A DNA stretch of 57,841 nucleotides from an uncultured Eubacteriales bacterium. Its GTDB lineage: Bacteria; Bacillota; Clostridia; Lachnospirales; Lachnospiraceae. Positions 25,211-34,198 of the stretch are shown piece after piece. The notes below the pieces were generated by a model. The model made no database searches, had not been told where the DNA came from, and saw only the letters and a list, made by a program, of their open reading frames with translations. Made by a program: the position numbers and the translations under genes. Each line of letters begins with the position of its first letter. The stretch's first letter is position 1. The DNA lies in the NCBI GenBank assembly GCA_900317095.1, contig ONFL01000047.1, forward strand, positions 1 through 57,841. Direction: 5' to 3'.

Positions 25211-26269
25211 CTAGCGGGACAGAGCGTCTATTATTTTCTTCATGGTTTTATAATTAGGCATCTGCCCGACCTGGTTGACCTGCGGCGCCACTGCTATATC
25301 CGGGAAGGCGGTATTATCCGCGCTGCCGCCGGAGACCGCAGTCCGAAAGCCGTGCTTTTTCCAGGCAAGCTCCTGGATGGTGCTGTCCTGCAAAGCGTCC
25401 ACCGCGCCGGCTGCCTGATCGTCCATGGCGATCCATACGTGAGAAGACCAGACGGTCGGTACCGGATACATCATGACGATATCGTCCTTCACCTGCTTCC
25501 AGATGTCCGGCTGCTCTACGGAAAACTCCAGCAGCTGGCTCTCGTAGCCGACTACCAGCGGCTTGGATCCTATGCCCATCTTCAGAAACTCGCTGAAAAT
25601 GTCAGCTGAAGAGGACTCCATATAGCCTGATTTCTCAAAAATCTGCTTTATTTCCGGCAGATATTGATCGACATTGGACTCTGTCGCCACACCGCCGGCC
25701 AGGGTATTTGCCAGCAGACCGGCAAACATGTTGCCGGAGTTGGACTTGACGGGGTCAGTGGAGGAAACCGTGACATTTCCATAGAGCTGGGGCAGGCCGA
25801 TGGACTTCCAGGAAGTTCCGTCCTCCACCAGCTTTATAAGCTTAGCCAGATCCACATAATAAATGCCGTCCTGGACGTAGACCGTACCCTCTTTCTGCAG
25901 GGCGTCGCTGACCGCCTTGCGGGTATAAATGACTATGGGCGTGTTGAAGACAGTCTCGCTGCGGACCGGCTTACCGACCTCGGATTTATAATATTCCAGG
26001 GCGGTCTGGCTGGACGGCCAGAGGAAGTCTTTGCCCTCCTTGTCCGCCGCCACCATGTCCAGAGACCCGGCTTTGGAGTATTCCAGTGAAAGGTGATAGT
26101 CCTTGCGGAGAATGTCCTGCACTTCCTGATCTTCCAGGAAACCGATCTTTTCCCCGCCCACATAGCCGTTTAAGGCCGTCACCTGCGTTTTCCTGCCGAC
26201 CGTCACGTAAATGACAGCCGCCGCGATCGCCGCCAGCACCACGATCAAACCAATCAGCTTTGTCTTCAT
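25211..26269 (-). CDS. Membrane-anchored extracellular substrate-binding protein
   Basis: The 352-residue protein has one N-terminal membrane helix (residues 5-24, no lipobox Cys) and an external periplasmic-binding-like domain. Segments GSLDMVAADKEGKDFLWPSS, VKSNSGNMFAGLL and VVGYESQLLEF parallel segments of the lipoprotein encoded two genes upstream (GSLDIM, TQSNSGASAYLGF, MVNYECLIIS), so the two are paralogues. The SNSG motif recalls molybdate- and phosphate-type binding proteins. There is no ABC permease nearby, so it is more likely a sensor or structural subunit. It overlaps the previous gene by 4 bases. Confidence 0.78.
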   Translation of the reverse strand: MKTKLIGLIVVLAAIAAAVIYVTVGRKTQVTALNGYVGGEKIGFLEDQEVQDILRKDYHLSLEYSKAGSLDMVAADKEGKDFLWPSSQTALEYYKSEVGKPVRSETVFNTPIVIYTRKAVSDALQKEGTVYVQDGIYYVDLAKLIKLVEDGTSWKSIGLPQLYGNVTVSSTDPVKSNSGNMFAGLLANTLAGGVATESNVDQYLPEIKQIFEKSGYMESSSADIFSEFLKMGIGSKPLVVGYESQLLEFSVEQPDIWKQVKDDIVMMYPVPTVWSSHVWIAMDDQAAGAVDALQDSTIQELAWKKHGFRTAVSGGSADNTAFPDIAVAPQVNQVGQMPNYKTMKKIIDALSR

Positions 26270-26883
26270 GAATCTCCCTCCATCTTAAGGGTCTGCCTGA
26301 GCACCTTTATATCTGCCGCCACTTCCATGAGCTCGCCCTCTGTCAGCCGGGTCAGCTGCTTCTCGAAGGCTGTGTTGAGAACTTCCAGGGCATCTCCTAT
26401 CTGACCCATGATATCCTCCGGATAACCCTCGGTTATGCCGTTATTCTGAAAATCGATATATTTGCTCTCCAGTTTCTCGGCCATGTCCAGATAATAATCA
26501 GCAAAGCGGCGGGCGCCGCTTATCTTTTCCGGATGCTCCGTCAGATTGGCCAGGATCTTGCTGCCGGTCCTCGCCAGGCCGGCTGCCGACTGTGCGACAG
26601 TCTGCGAGCGAATCTGCGGCAGATTCTTTTCCATGGAGGCAAGGTCAGCGCGGGCCTCTTCCATGAGCCTCAGGGAATCCTCGCCGCCCCGCATCTGGTC
26701 GACCTCCACATTGCCGATACGGGTCCTGGGCTTGAGCAGAAAATACATGCCGAAATACATGGCTATGGCCAGGGCAGCGGCCGGAATGGCCGCAAAGGCC
26801 AGCACAATGTAGAGCAGAAAGAAGAAAATGATGGCCGCCAGCACTGATATGACTGTGCGGATGATTTCTTTTGCTTTTCTCAA
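26266..26883 (-). CDS. XpaC-like membrane protein
   Basis: The 205-residue protein has two close N-terminal membrane helices (about residues 8-50) and a long helical cytoplasmic domain (MEEARADLASMEKNLPQIRS onward). This matches the XpaC family (annotated 5-bromo-4-chloroindolyl phosphate hydrolysis protein), which commonly neighbours TelA. Its biochemical role is unknown. Stop/start overlaps of 4 bases on both sides place it firmly in the operon. Confidence 0.8.
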   Translation of the reverse strand: MRKAKEIIRTVISVLAAIIFFFLLYIVLAFAAIPAAALAIAMYFGMYFLLKPRTRIGNVEVDQMRGGEDSLRLMEEARADLASMEKNLPQIRSQTVAQSAAGLARTGSKILANLTEHPEKISGARRFADYYLDMAEKLESKYIDFQNNGITEGYPEDIMGQIGDALEVLNTAFEKQLTRLTEGELMEVAADIKVLRQTLKMEGDS

Positions 26884-28538
26884 TTATATCCACGCACCTT
26901 CTGAAAAGCGCCCACCAGATCTTCCCGGCCGTCGAAGACCCGCGCGTTGGACAGCTGCGCCAGCTGGTCCAGCTGCTGAGAATCCGCGTCTCCGTACATA
27001 ATGGAGAAGATGGGAATCCCGCTCTTATCCTGTAAATATTCTTCCTCAAACTGGTCATAGTAATCCTGGGACTGGCCGTCCGTCATGACGATCAGGGCCG
27101 GATTATACTTAGAGAGGTCATAATTCTTCATCTCCTGCAGGCCCTGCTCCATGGCGGTATACATATCAGTGCCGCCGTCCGGGAACAGAGACTGCAGCGT
27201 ATCGTACAGCGCCTTCATGTTCTGAGCGTCCCCGTCGGACCTGTAGACATCCCGCACACTGTTGTCGAAGGGGACCAGGATGGTTACATCATCGGCGGAA
27301 GCCTGCAGAAAATACTTTTCAGCATTTTCCTGGATCAGCAGCTGCTCCATGGCTTTCATCAGCTGCTCATTCCCCTCTCCCTGCATGCTGCCTGAGTAAT
27401 CCAGACAGTAGACGGTCAGGGAGGGCTTGCGCAGCTGAGACTGGTAAATGTTGAGGCATTCCTCTATCACCGACCAGTCAGGGAACTTGAAAGGAGACAG
27501 TACCCGGTCGGGCTGCAGGCCCCATTCCGACTTGAATACGGATTTATTTTCCTCGTTTATGCCTGTATAGGCGGTACGCCGGCCTGTCTTCTGGATCTGG
27601 CTCTGAACATCCGGGCTGAGCAGGTATTCCTGCAGACCTAGAAAGCGTTCTTCCGATTCCTTGTCTCCCTGATCGACATATCCCAGGGGAGAATCGGCTA
27701 TGCTCAGGCCGTCATAGGGGTAAATGACATAAAGGGGCTCCTGCCCGGCCTGCTCCAGCTCCTTGTTGGCGGAAATGATCAGGCACTCGTAGTTGACCAT
27801 GGCGTCGCAGCCGCCCTTTACAAACATATCCCGCAGCCATTCTGAGCTTCCGGACGACCGGTCTATGCCGGACAGCAGCTCGCGCAGTTTATCCTGGACC
27901 TCCTGCTTTTCCACATCCTCCTTCTGGATAACGTCCGTATCCCCTGCCAGGGCCTGAATGAAGCCCAGATAAGCGCTGGCGCCCGAGTTGGACTGGGTGG
28001 CGCTGGTCATGCAGAAGCGGAGCTTTCCCGCCATAATGGCATCAAGTATGTCATTTACGGAAACTTCTTTGCCGACAAAGCCCAGCTCCTGGGCAAGAGA
28101 TTTGCGGATGCCGAATACTACCGGATTAATAGCGATAGACTGGGCATGCTTGACCCGGTGCAGGCTGTCGCCGGCATTCATCCAGATGCTGCTGGCAGGC
28201 CAGACAGCGTCATAGGCAAAATCCTTCTCTCCCAGGTCCCGCATGATATCCAGGGAGCCTTCATAAGTCATCTCTATCTGCAGATGGTTCTTATCCGCGT
28301 ACTGGCTCAGGACCGGCTCCAGCTCCCGGTTCTCGGATCCGGACAGGATGCGGATCTTCTTACTGCCCGAGCCCAGGACCGTACTCCTGCCGGAAGAGAC
28401 TGTCTCCTGGCTGCCGGAGCCCCCTCCGCTCCCGGAGCCGCCGCAGCCGGCCAGGGCAGAAGCCGAGACCAGAATGGCCGCCATTAGCAGGGCGCCGGCT
28501 CTGCCGAAAAACTTTTTCACCCATTTCCCTTTTCTCAT
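26880..28538 (-). CDS. Lipoprotein with substrate-binding domain and VWA domain
   Basis: The 552-residue protein has a lipoprotein signal with lipobox ALAGC (Cys32), a Gly/Ser linker, an extracytoplasmic substrate-binding domain (about residues 55-340) and a C-terminal von Willebrand A domain (373-552). Its metal site is complete: DYSGS (380-384), the GGTD loop and VMTDGQ. VWA domains bind partner proteins through Mg2+. ATG 28538 is chosen because GGAGGG precedes it; a longer frame upstream would run through a terminator. It is first in the operon with XpaC, a paralogous binding protein and TelA. Confidence 0.85.
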   Translation of the reverse strand: MRKGKWVKKFFGRAGALLMAAILVSASALAGCGGSGSGGGSGSQETVSSGRSTVLGSGSKKIRILSGSENRELEPVLSQYADKNHLQIEMTYEGSLDIMRDLGEKDFAYDAVWPASSIWMNAGDSLHRVKHAQSIAINPVVFGIRKSLAQELGFVGKEVSVNDILDAIMAGKLRFCMTSATQSNSGASAYLGFIQALAGDTDVIQKEDVEKQEVQDKLRELLSGIDRSSGSSEWLRDMFVKGGCDAMVNYECLIISANKELEQAGQEPLYVIYPYDGLSIADSPLGYVDQGDKESEERFLGLQEYLLSPDVQSQIQKTGRRTAYTGINEENKSVFKSEWGLQPDRVLSPFKFPDWSVIEECLNIYQSQLRKPSLTVYCLDYSGSMQGEGNEQLMKAMEQLLIQENAEKYFLQASADDVTILVPFDNSVRDVYRSDGDAQNMKALYDTLQSLFPDGGTDMYTAMEQGLQEMKNYDLSKYNPALIVMTDGQSQDYYDQFEEEYLQDKSGIPIFSIMYGDADSQQLDQLAQLSNARVFDGREDLVGAFQKVRGYN

Positions 28539-28607
28539 AATCCCTCCGCTTTTCAGGAACGGGGATCTGCCCCGCTCCGTCAGTGTATAAATGTGTGAGA
28601 TTATTCT

Positions 28608-28657
28608 ATCATACCAATATCCCGGACCTGTAAAGGCCGCGTAAAGTTCAGGTAAAG
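28608..28657 (-). promoter_or_regulatory. VWA/XpaC/TelA operon promoter with PhoB-like direct repeats
   Basis: GTAAAG occurs at 28630-28635, 28641-28646 and 28652-28657, exactly 11 bp apart (CTTTAC on the coding strand). The nearest copy is 16 bp from TATGAT (28608-28613), where a -35 should be. Repeats of 6 bp with 11-bp period are the hallmark of PhoB/PhoP/OmpR-family response regulators. Confidence 0.72.
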
Positions 28658-28670
28658 TGCAGGAATGCAA

Positions 28671-28721
28671 AAAAACGGCGCGGACAGGCCTGCCGGGAGG
28701 CAGGCTGTCTGCGCCGTTTTT
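28671..28721. terminator. Strong terminator after the rhodanese-TtcA gene
   Basis: A stem of about 23 bp (28671-28694 with 28699-28721, one bulged base) with A and T runs on both sides insulates the VWA operon from the upstream gene. Confidence 0.92.
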
Positions 28722-28739
28722 CGAGTTGTTAACGCTCAT

Positions 28740-29882
28740 CTACTGACGGTCGTATTTCTCAAGGAAAGAATGCTTCACGCCATTTTCCTTATAGGCGATT
28801 ACCATGTCCAGATTAACATTGTGGACGCTGCTGAGCAGGTTCTGCTCTACACCGGGATTTGTCTTCTTCAGTTCCCGGATCAGCAGCTTTGTCTGCATCC
28901 GCTTGGAGACGGGGCTGCCGTCGGTCCGGCAGGAGCTGCAGGTGTCCGTGAAGTGGCAGGCGCACTGGATAAAGTGCAGCCTGTTATAGTCTCTCCAGGC
29001 CTTAATATCATCCTCGCGTACAAAGTACATGGGCCGGATCAGTTCCATGCCCTCAAAGTGCTCACTGTGGAGCTTGGGCATCATGGCCTGGATCTGCCCT
29101 CCCCAGAGCATGCCCATGAGGGTGGTCTCTATCACGTCGTCGAAATGGTGGCCGAGGGCGATCTTGCAGCAGCCCAGCTCCTTAGCCTTGGCGTAAAGAT
29201 TGCCCCGGCGCATGCGGGCGCAGAGATAGCAGGGGTTCTTGTCTACCTTATCCACGGCGTCAAATATGGATGTCCTGAAGAATGTCAGGGGCACGCCCAT
29301 GGTGACCGCGTTGTCTTCGATCAGGGCCCGGTTGAGGTCATTGTAGCCGGGATCCATGACCAGGAAGACCGGCTCAAAATCTATCTGTCTGTGCCTTTTC
29401 AGTTCCTGGAAGAGCTTGGCCATCAGCATGGAATCCTTGCCGCCGGATATGCAGACGGCTATGCGGTCGCCTGGCCGGATCATCTGATATTTGTTTATGG
29501 CCTTTGCAAAGGGCACAAAAAGCTTCTTATGGAAGGGGCTCCTGCCCCGGAGGGTCTCCTCTATCTCGGCTGACCGGTCCTGATGCCGCATCTGCTTCTG
29601 CAGCCAGGCAGCGTAGCCGCCCTTCAGGTTCCAGGCATCGAAGCCAAGATGGGACAGGGCCTGGGTGTAAGCGGCACTTTCGGTACCATGCATGCAGAAG
29701 AGCACGATCTTTTTATCCATGGGCAGCTGCCCGGCCCTGGCACTTTCCCACAGATCAGGGACATGGTCCGCCCCGGGTATGGTGTCATACTGCCAGGAGA
29801 TCTCATCCCGCGTGTCGTAGAGGACATAGGTACTCTCCGGCAGGTCTGCCAGCTCTTCCAGTGTGATCTCTTGTATATCCAT
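28740..29882 (-). CDS. Rhodanese-TtcA-like tRNA thiolation fusion
   Basis: The 380-residue protein has an N-terminal rhodanese domain (residues 1-100) whose active loop is CMHGTES with Cys63. A TtcA-type PP-loop ATPase domain follows, with SGGKDS at 146-151, CYLC (218-221) and CACHFTDTCSSC (307-318) as likely iron-sulfur or sulfur-relay cysteines. TtcA makes 2-thiocytidine at tRNA position 32. The rhodanese could hand persulfide sulfur to the PP-loop domain. It follows mnmA and a MATE gene on the same strand, making a probable sulfur-modification cluster. Confidence 0.85.
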   Translation of the reverse strand: MDIQEITLEELADLPESTYVLYDTRDEISWQYDTIPGADHVPDLWESARAGQLPMDKKIVLFCMHGTESAAYTQALSHLGFDAWNLKGGYAAWLQKQMRHQDRSAEIEETLRGRSPFHKKLFVPFAKAINKYQMIRPGDRIAVCISGGKDSMLMAKLFQELKRHRQIDFEPVFLVMDPGYNDLNRALIEDNAVTMGVPLTFFRTSIFDAVDKVDKNPCYLCARMRRGNLYAKAKELGCCKIALGHHFDDVIETTLMGMLWGGQIQAMMPKLHSEHFEGMELIRPMYFVREDDIKAWRDYNRLHFIQCACHFTDTCSSCRTDGSPVSKRMQTKLLIRELKKTNPGVEQNLLSSVHNVNLDMVIAYKENGVKHSFLEKYDRQ

Positions 29883-29968
29883 TCTTTCTTCCTGCCTTTA
29901 CAGATTATTTGCCAAAAAGGGCATGGATCTGGATCTCCCGCCCGGGGATCAGATATTTTCATATGTAG

Positions 29969-31357
29969 TCAGAGTCCTGCCGAAGCCCCGGCGGACTCCC
30001 CTTTGAGAGCCTTCAGCATCCTGAAGTAGAGCAGCAGGGCAATGCCGACTGAAAGCACCTCCGCCAGAGGAGTCGCCCAGACGACGCCGCCTGCCCCGTA
30101 AAAGCCCCGCAGCAGGATCATAAAGGGAATGTCCAGCAGGCCCTTTCTCAGGATGGACAGCAGAAAGGACTGCCATTTCCTGCCTGTGGCCTGGAAGACT
30201 GTAGAGATCATATAGGAAAAGCTTGCCAGCGGCGAGGCAAATGCTATGATCCGCAAAAACATCCTTCCGTAGCTGACCGCTCCCTGGTCATCTATGAAAA
30301 ACCGCACCAGGGGGCCGGCGCAGGACCTGAAAAAGAGGGTGCAAAGACAGCCGTAGACCAGTACCATGATGCCGGTAAAGCGGATGACCGCCTTCATTCT
30401 CTTAAAATTCTTCGCCCCGTAACAATAGCCTATCAGGGGCAGCACGCCCTGGGTGGCTCCCAGGCAGGTGTTAAAGCCGATCATATTTATCTTCTTGGCC
30501 ACACCCATGCCGGCCACCGCCCCGCTGCCGCAGCTGCGGACCAGGACATTGGCGGCTATGTTGGATACCATGGCCAGGGTCGTGGACATGGCCGCCGGGA
30601 GGCCGATCATCAGTACGTCACCGGGAATCCCGTCCTCCAGGGAAATGTCGCCGGGGTGCAGGGTCATGACCGGATCCTCGCGCCGGCGCAGGATGTAGAC
30701 CAGAAAATAGACCAGGGCTGCCGTGTTGGACAGCAGGGTCGCTATGGCCGCGCCGGTAACCTCTTTTCCCGGCGGTAGGATCACGAACATGAAGAGCGGG
30801 TCCAGGAAAATATTCAGCACGCCGCCCAGGGACATGCCGAATCCTGCCGCCCGGGCGTCGCCGGTCGAGCGGATCAGATGGCCGCAGAGCACATTGCCCA
30901 CGGTGGGAATACCGCCCAGGCTCATGGTCCAGAACATATAGTCATAAAGATAGGCAAAGTCGGCCTCGTCGCCCCCGACCAGCATGATCAGCGGGGCCCG
31001 GAAGAAGTAGATGATCAGCATATAAACCAGAGCCGCCGCCATGCCGCCCCAGAAGCCGAAGGCAAAGACGTGCTGGGCCCGCTCCGGCTTCCCCTGGCCC
31101 AGCGACCGGGATATGGCGCTGGACGCGCCGATGCCGAAAAGGTTGGCAATGGCCGCCATGATCACATACAGGGGCATGGCAACCCCCATGGCCGCGACCA
31201 TAGCCGGATCGCCGGTCCTGCCCACGAACCAGGTGTCCGCAAAATTATAGACGATATTGATCAGCTGGGTGATCACCGTCGGCACAGCCATGGCCAGCAC
31301 AGCCCTGGGAACCGGCGCCGATTCAAAAATATATTTCTTATCCTTCTTTTCAGACAT
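29969..31357 (-). CDS. MATE family efflux transporter (second copy)
   Basis: The 462-residue protein with twelve membrane helices carries PVPRAVLAMAVPTVITQLIN at the start and SLGGVLNIFLDPLFMFVILP in the middle, nearly the same layout as the copy at 5774-7198, so the two are close paralogues. It lies 25 bases after mnmA and 86 bases before the rhodanese-TtcA gene. Substrate unknown. Confidence 0.93.
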   Translation of the reverse strand: MSEKKDKKYIFESAPVPRAVLAMAVPTVITQLINIVYNFADTWFVGRTGDPAMVAAMGVAMPLYVIMAAIANLFGIGASSAISRSLGQGKPERAQHVFAFGFWGGMAAALVYMLIIYFFRAPLIMLVGGDEADFAYLYDYMFWTMSLGGIPTVGNVLCGHLIRSTGDARAAGFGMSLGGVLNIFLDPLFMFVILPPGKEVTGAAIATLLSNTAALVYFLVYILRRREDPVMTLHPGDISLEDGIPGDVLMIGLPAAMSTTLAMVSNIAANVLVRSCGSGAVAGMGVAKKINMIGFNTCLGATQGVLPLIGYCYGAKNFKRMKAVIRFTGIMVLVYGCLCTLFFRSCAGPLVRFFIDDQGAVSYGRMFLRIIAFASPLASFSYMISTVFQATGRKWQSFLLSILRKGLLDIPFMILLRGFYGAGGVVWATPLAEVLSVGIALLLYFRMLKALKGESAGASAGL

Positions 31358-31382
31358 ATATCCGCCGTCTAATTCTTCCTTG

Positions 31383-32507
31383 TTATTCCTCCGGCAGCGT
31401 CTTCAGGATAGTTCCGCCCCCTACAACCAGGTCCCCGTCATAGAGAACGACGGCCTGGCCGGGCGTGACCGCCCGCTGAGGCTGGTCAAATTCCACAATC
31501 ACTCTGCCGGGCCCGTCCGGATCCATATAGGCACGGGCTGCCTGCTCCTTCTGATGATAGCGGGTGCGGGCCGTAACGGTGATGGACCAGTCCGGATCAC
31601 TCTCATCCGGACCGGAAATAGATATCCAGTTAAAATCCTCCGCCATGAGCCTGCGGCTTCGCAGAGCCTCTTCGGGTCCCACCGTCACCGTATTATCCTC
31701 CATGGACTTGGCGCAGACATAGACCGGCCTGCCCATGGCCAGGCCCAGGCCCTTGCGCTGTCCTATGGTATAGCGGACAGCCCCGGCATGCGTGCCGACC
31801 ACATGGCCGTCCAGATCCAGGAAATCGCCCTCCGGATAATGCTTTCCGGTCTCCCGCTCCATGAACTTCACATAATCCCCGTCCGGCACGAAACAGATAT
31901 CCTGGCTGTCATGCTTATCGGCGTTCACAAAGCCCAGCTGCCGTGCCAGCGCCCGGGTCTGTGTCTTTGTCATATCGCCCAGCGGGAAAATGATATGGGC
32001 CAGCTGCTGCTGGGAAAGCATATAGAGGACATAGCTCTGGTCCTTGGATTCATCACATGCCTTCTTCAGCAGATAGCGCCCGTTCTTCTCATCCTTCTCT
32101 ATCCGCGCGTAATGGCCGGTCGCCACGCAGTCCAGACCCTTGCCGAAGGCAAATTCTATGAGCCGGTCGAACTTCAGCCAGCGGTTGCAGTCTATGCAGG
32201 GATTGGGCGTGCCGCCCGCCTCATAGACCCGGATAAACTTGTCGATGACCTGTTCCCGAAAATCCATGGTAAAATCCAGGACTGTATAGGGGATCCCCAG
32301 CCTGGCAGCCACCGCCGCGGCATCGTCTATATCCCTGAGGGAGCAGCATGTGTGACCAGGTGAGAGACCGACATCTTCATTATTATACAGGCGCATGGTG
32401 GTGCCCATACAGCTGCAGCCCGCCTTCTTCAGCAGATAGGCCGCGATGGAGCTGTCCACTCCGCCGCTCATGGCAACCAGTACACCCCTGTCCTTATATT
32501 CTGTCAT
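31383..32507 (-). CDS. mnmA: tRNA-specific 2-thiouridylase
   Basis: The 374-residue enzyme has the PP-loop AMSGGVDSSIAAYLL, the catalytic Cys in NPCIDCN, SKDQSYVLY and the second Cys in HDSQDICFVPDG. It puts sulfur on U34 of Lys, Glu and Gln tRNAs using persulfide from a cysteine desulfurase. ATG 32507 is placed by GGAG eight bases ahead; earlier in-frame codons lack one. Usually mnmA follows a desulfurase gene; here a MATE pump and a TtcA-like enzyme follow instead. Confidence 0.96.
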   Translation of the reverse strand: MTEYKDRGVLVAMSGGVDSSIAAYLLKKAGCSCMGTTMRLYNNEDVGLSPGHTCCSLRDIDDAAAVAARLGIPYTVLDFTMDFREQVIDKFIRVYEAGGTPNPCIDCNRWLKFDRLIEFAFGKGLDCVATGHYARIEKDEKNGRYLLKKACDESKDQSYVLYMLSQQQLAHIIFPLGDMTKTQTRALARQLGFVNADKHDSQDICFVPDGDYVKFMERETGKHYPEGDFLDLDGHVVGTHAGAVRYTIGQRKGLGLAMGRPVYVCAKSMEDNTVTVGPEEALRSRRLMAEDFNWISISGPDESDPDWSITVTARTRYHQKEQAARAYMDPDGPGRVIVEFDQPQRAVTPGQAVVLYDGDLVVGGGTILKTLPEE

Positions 32508-32685
32508 ACAACATCTCCGTTTTTTCTTTAATTTATACCAATGCAGTATAACACACAAAAAAATGGCCGGCAATTGCTGTTTGCGCAAAGTATCTTTTGA
32601 CCCTGCGCCCTTCATTGATTATAATAAAGGAAACAAACAGCGGCCATGAAGATAGGAAAGAAAGAAGAAAGGAAGGTAAGTATCT

Positions 32686-33120
32686 ATGCAAAAAAAGGAC
32701 AATCCCCGCAAGGTTATCATCAAAATCAGCGAATTCATGGAAATCGCCATCTCCGTCATGATCCTGATCGTTATCGCGACCATGCTGGTCGTCATGATCT
32801 ACACGCATCTGAACGATCCTTCCCTTCTGGACAGCAGTGAGTCATTCCGCCTCTTCCTGAAAACGATCCTGAACTTCGTCATCGGCATTGAGTTTGTCAA
32901 GATGCTGGTCATCCATTCAGGACGCGAGATCCTGGAAGTTCTCACGCTGACCATTGCCAAGCACATGATCATTTCGGAAAATACACCTGTCGATATTCTG
33001 ATTCAGATCGCGGCTATCGCCGGTATATTCGCCATTCAACGCTTCCTGATCACAAAAGAAACGGAGAAGGCGCATAACAGCCATGTGGCTGAGATCAGTG
33101 ACGACGACAGCGAAAGCTGA
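32686..33120 (+). CDS. PsiE-like four-helix membrane protein
   Basis: The 144-residue protein has four hydrophobic segments and an FRLFLKTILNFVIGIEFVKM segment followed by HSGREILEVLTLTIAKHMII, as in the PsiE (phosphate-starvation-inducible) family. Function is unknown. GGAAGG precedes ATG. A serine hydrolase gene follows about 70 bases later on the same strand, with promoter-like bases in between, so co-transcription is uncertain. Confidence 0.72.
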   Translation: MQKKDNPRKVIIKISEFMEIAISVMILIVIATMLVVMIYTHLNDPSLLDSSESFRLFLKTILNFVIGIEFVKMLVIHSGREILEVLTLTIAKHMIISENTPVDILIQIAAIAGIFAIQRFLITKETEKAHNSHVAEISDDDSES

Positions 33121-33187
33121 TAAGACCCGCCCGCTGACATGGACCCGCGGCTGAAACAGATTTTCTATATTATGAATGGGGACCTTT

Positions 33188-34114
33188 ATGAAAAGAAGTT
33201 CAAGACTAGCATTTATCATCACCGCCAGCTCCCTGGGAGGAGTGGGCGCCGTCTCCGCGGCTCTGGCAGGCTATGTCTCCCAGCCCCGGCGGACCAGCCT
33301 GGCTGCCCGCAGCAAAGACCTTGAAAAGGAGGGCCGCTGGGATAAGTTCCAGAGCATCCCTTCCATGCCCTATGAGGTCAAATCCCACGACGGCTATACC
33401 CTGCATGCTCAGCTGCTGAAGGCAGAAAAGCCTTCCAGCCGTTTTGTCATTATCAGTCACGGCTACGGAGACAACCATTACGGAGCAGTCAAATACGCTC
33501 TGATGTACCATGACCTGGGCTTTAACTGCATTCTCTATGACCTGCGCGGCCACGGTGAGAACAAGAAAGCTCCGGTTACACTGGGACAGAAGGAGTCTCA
33601 GGATCTGCTTACCCTGATCGGAGATGTGCGCATGACATTCGGCCGCCATGTCAGCATAGGCCTGCACGGTGAATCCATGGGGGCTTCCCTCAGCATCATG
33701 GCCCTGCGCTACCGTCCGGATATCAGCTTTATCGTCAGCGACTGCGGTTACGGCGATATCATAAAGATCCTGAAGGATCAGCTGAGGCGGCGCTTCCATC
33801 TCCCGCAATTCTTCATCCGTACCGCCAGCCTGGCTAACCGGATCATGTACGGTTACTTCTTCGGAAGCATCCGTCCCATCCGCTATCTAAAGGGTAATGA
33901 GATCCCCATCTGCTTCATTCACGGAGACGCTGACCGCTTTATCAGTCCTGACCAGTCCGAGGATATGTACAAGACGACCTGGGGATACAGTGAGATCCAT
34001 CTCTTCCCCGGGGCAGACCACGCAGAATGCCTGCTCAGCGACGAGAAGCGGTACCGGCAGGTCGTAAGGGATTTCCTGATCAGCATCGGTCAGCTGCCGG
34101 ATCAGAAAGCCTGA
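33188..34114 (+). CDS. Alpha/beta hydrolase, membrane-anchored
   Basis: The 308-residue protein starts with a hydrophobic signal-anchor (LAFIITASSLGGVGAVSAAL). The hydrolase fold follows with the oxyanion segment SHGYGDN, nucleophile elbow GESMG, acid in HGDADRFI and His in GADHAEC. This is close to the YqkD/BAAT-like group of uncharacterised esterases, acting outside the membrane. An in-frame ATG at 33176 is also possible; 33188 is preferred because GGGGA precedes it. Confidence 0.85.
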   Translation: MKRSSRLAFIITASSLGGVGAVSAALAGYVSQPRRTSLAARSKDLEKEGRWDKFQSIPSMPYEVKSHDGYTLHAQLLKAEKPSSRFVIISHGYGDNHYGAVKYALMYHDLGFNCILYDLRGHGENKKAPVTLGQKESQDLLTLIGDVRMTFGRHVSIGLHGESMGASLSIMALRYRPDISFIVSDCGYGDIIKILKDQLRRRFHLPQFFIRTASLANRIMYGYFFGSIRPIRYLKGNEIPICFIHGDADRFISPDQSEDMYKTTWGYSEIHLFPGADHAECLLSDEKRYRQVVRDFLISIGQLPDQKA

Positions 34115-34171
34115 ATAAAGACTCAGTGCGGCAGTCAATGGTTTTATGGGATCCTATAGAGATCATCACAA

Positions 34172-34198
34172 AAAACGGCAGGTTCAACCTGCCGTTTT
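34172..34198. terminator. Bidirectional terminator, hydrolase and third MATE gene
   Basis: AAAACGGCAGGT pairs perfectly with ACCTGCCGTTTT around a 3-base loop. The loop TCA is the stop codon of the MATE gene, so the hairpin overlaps its last codons. Confidence 0.85.
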
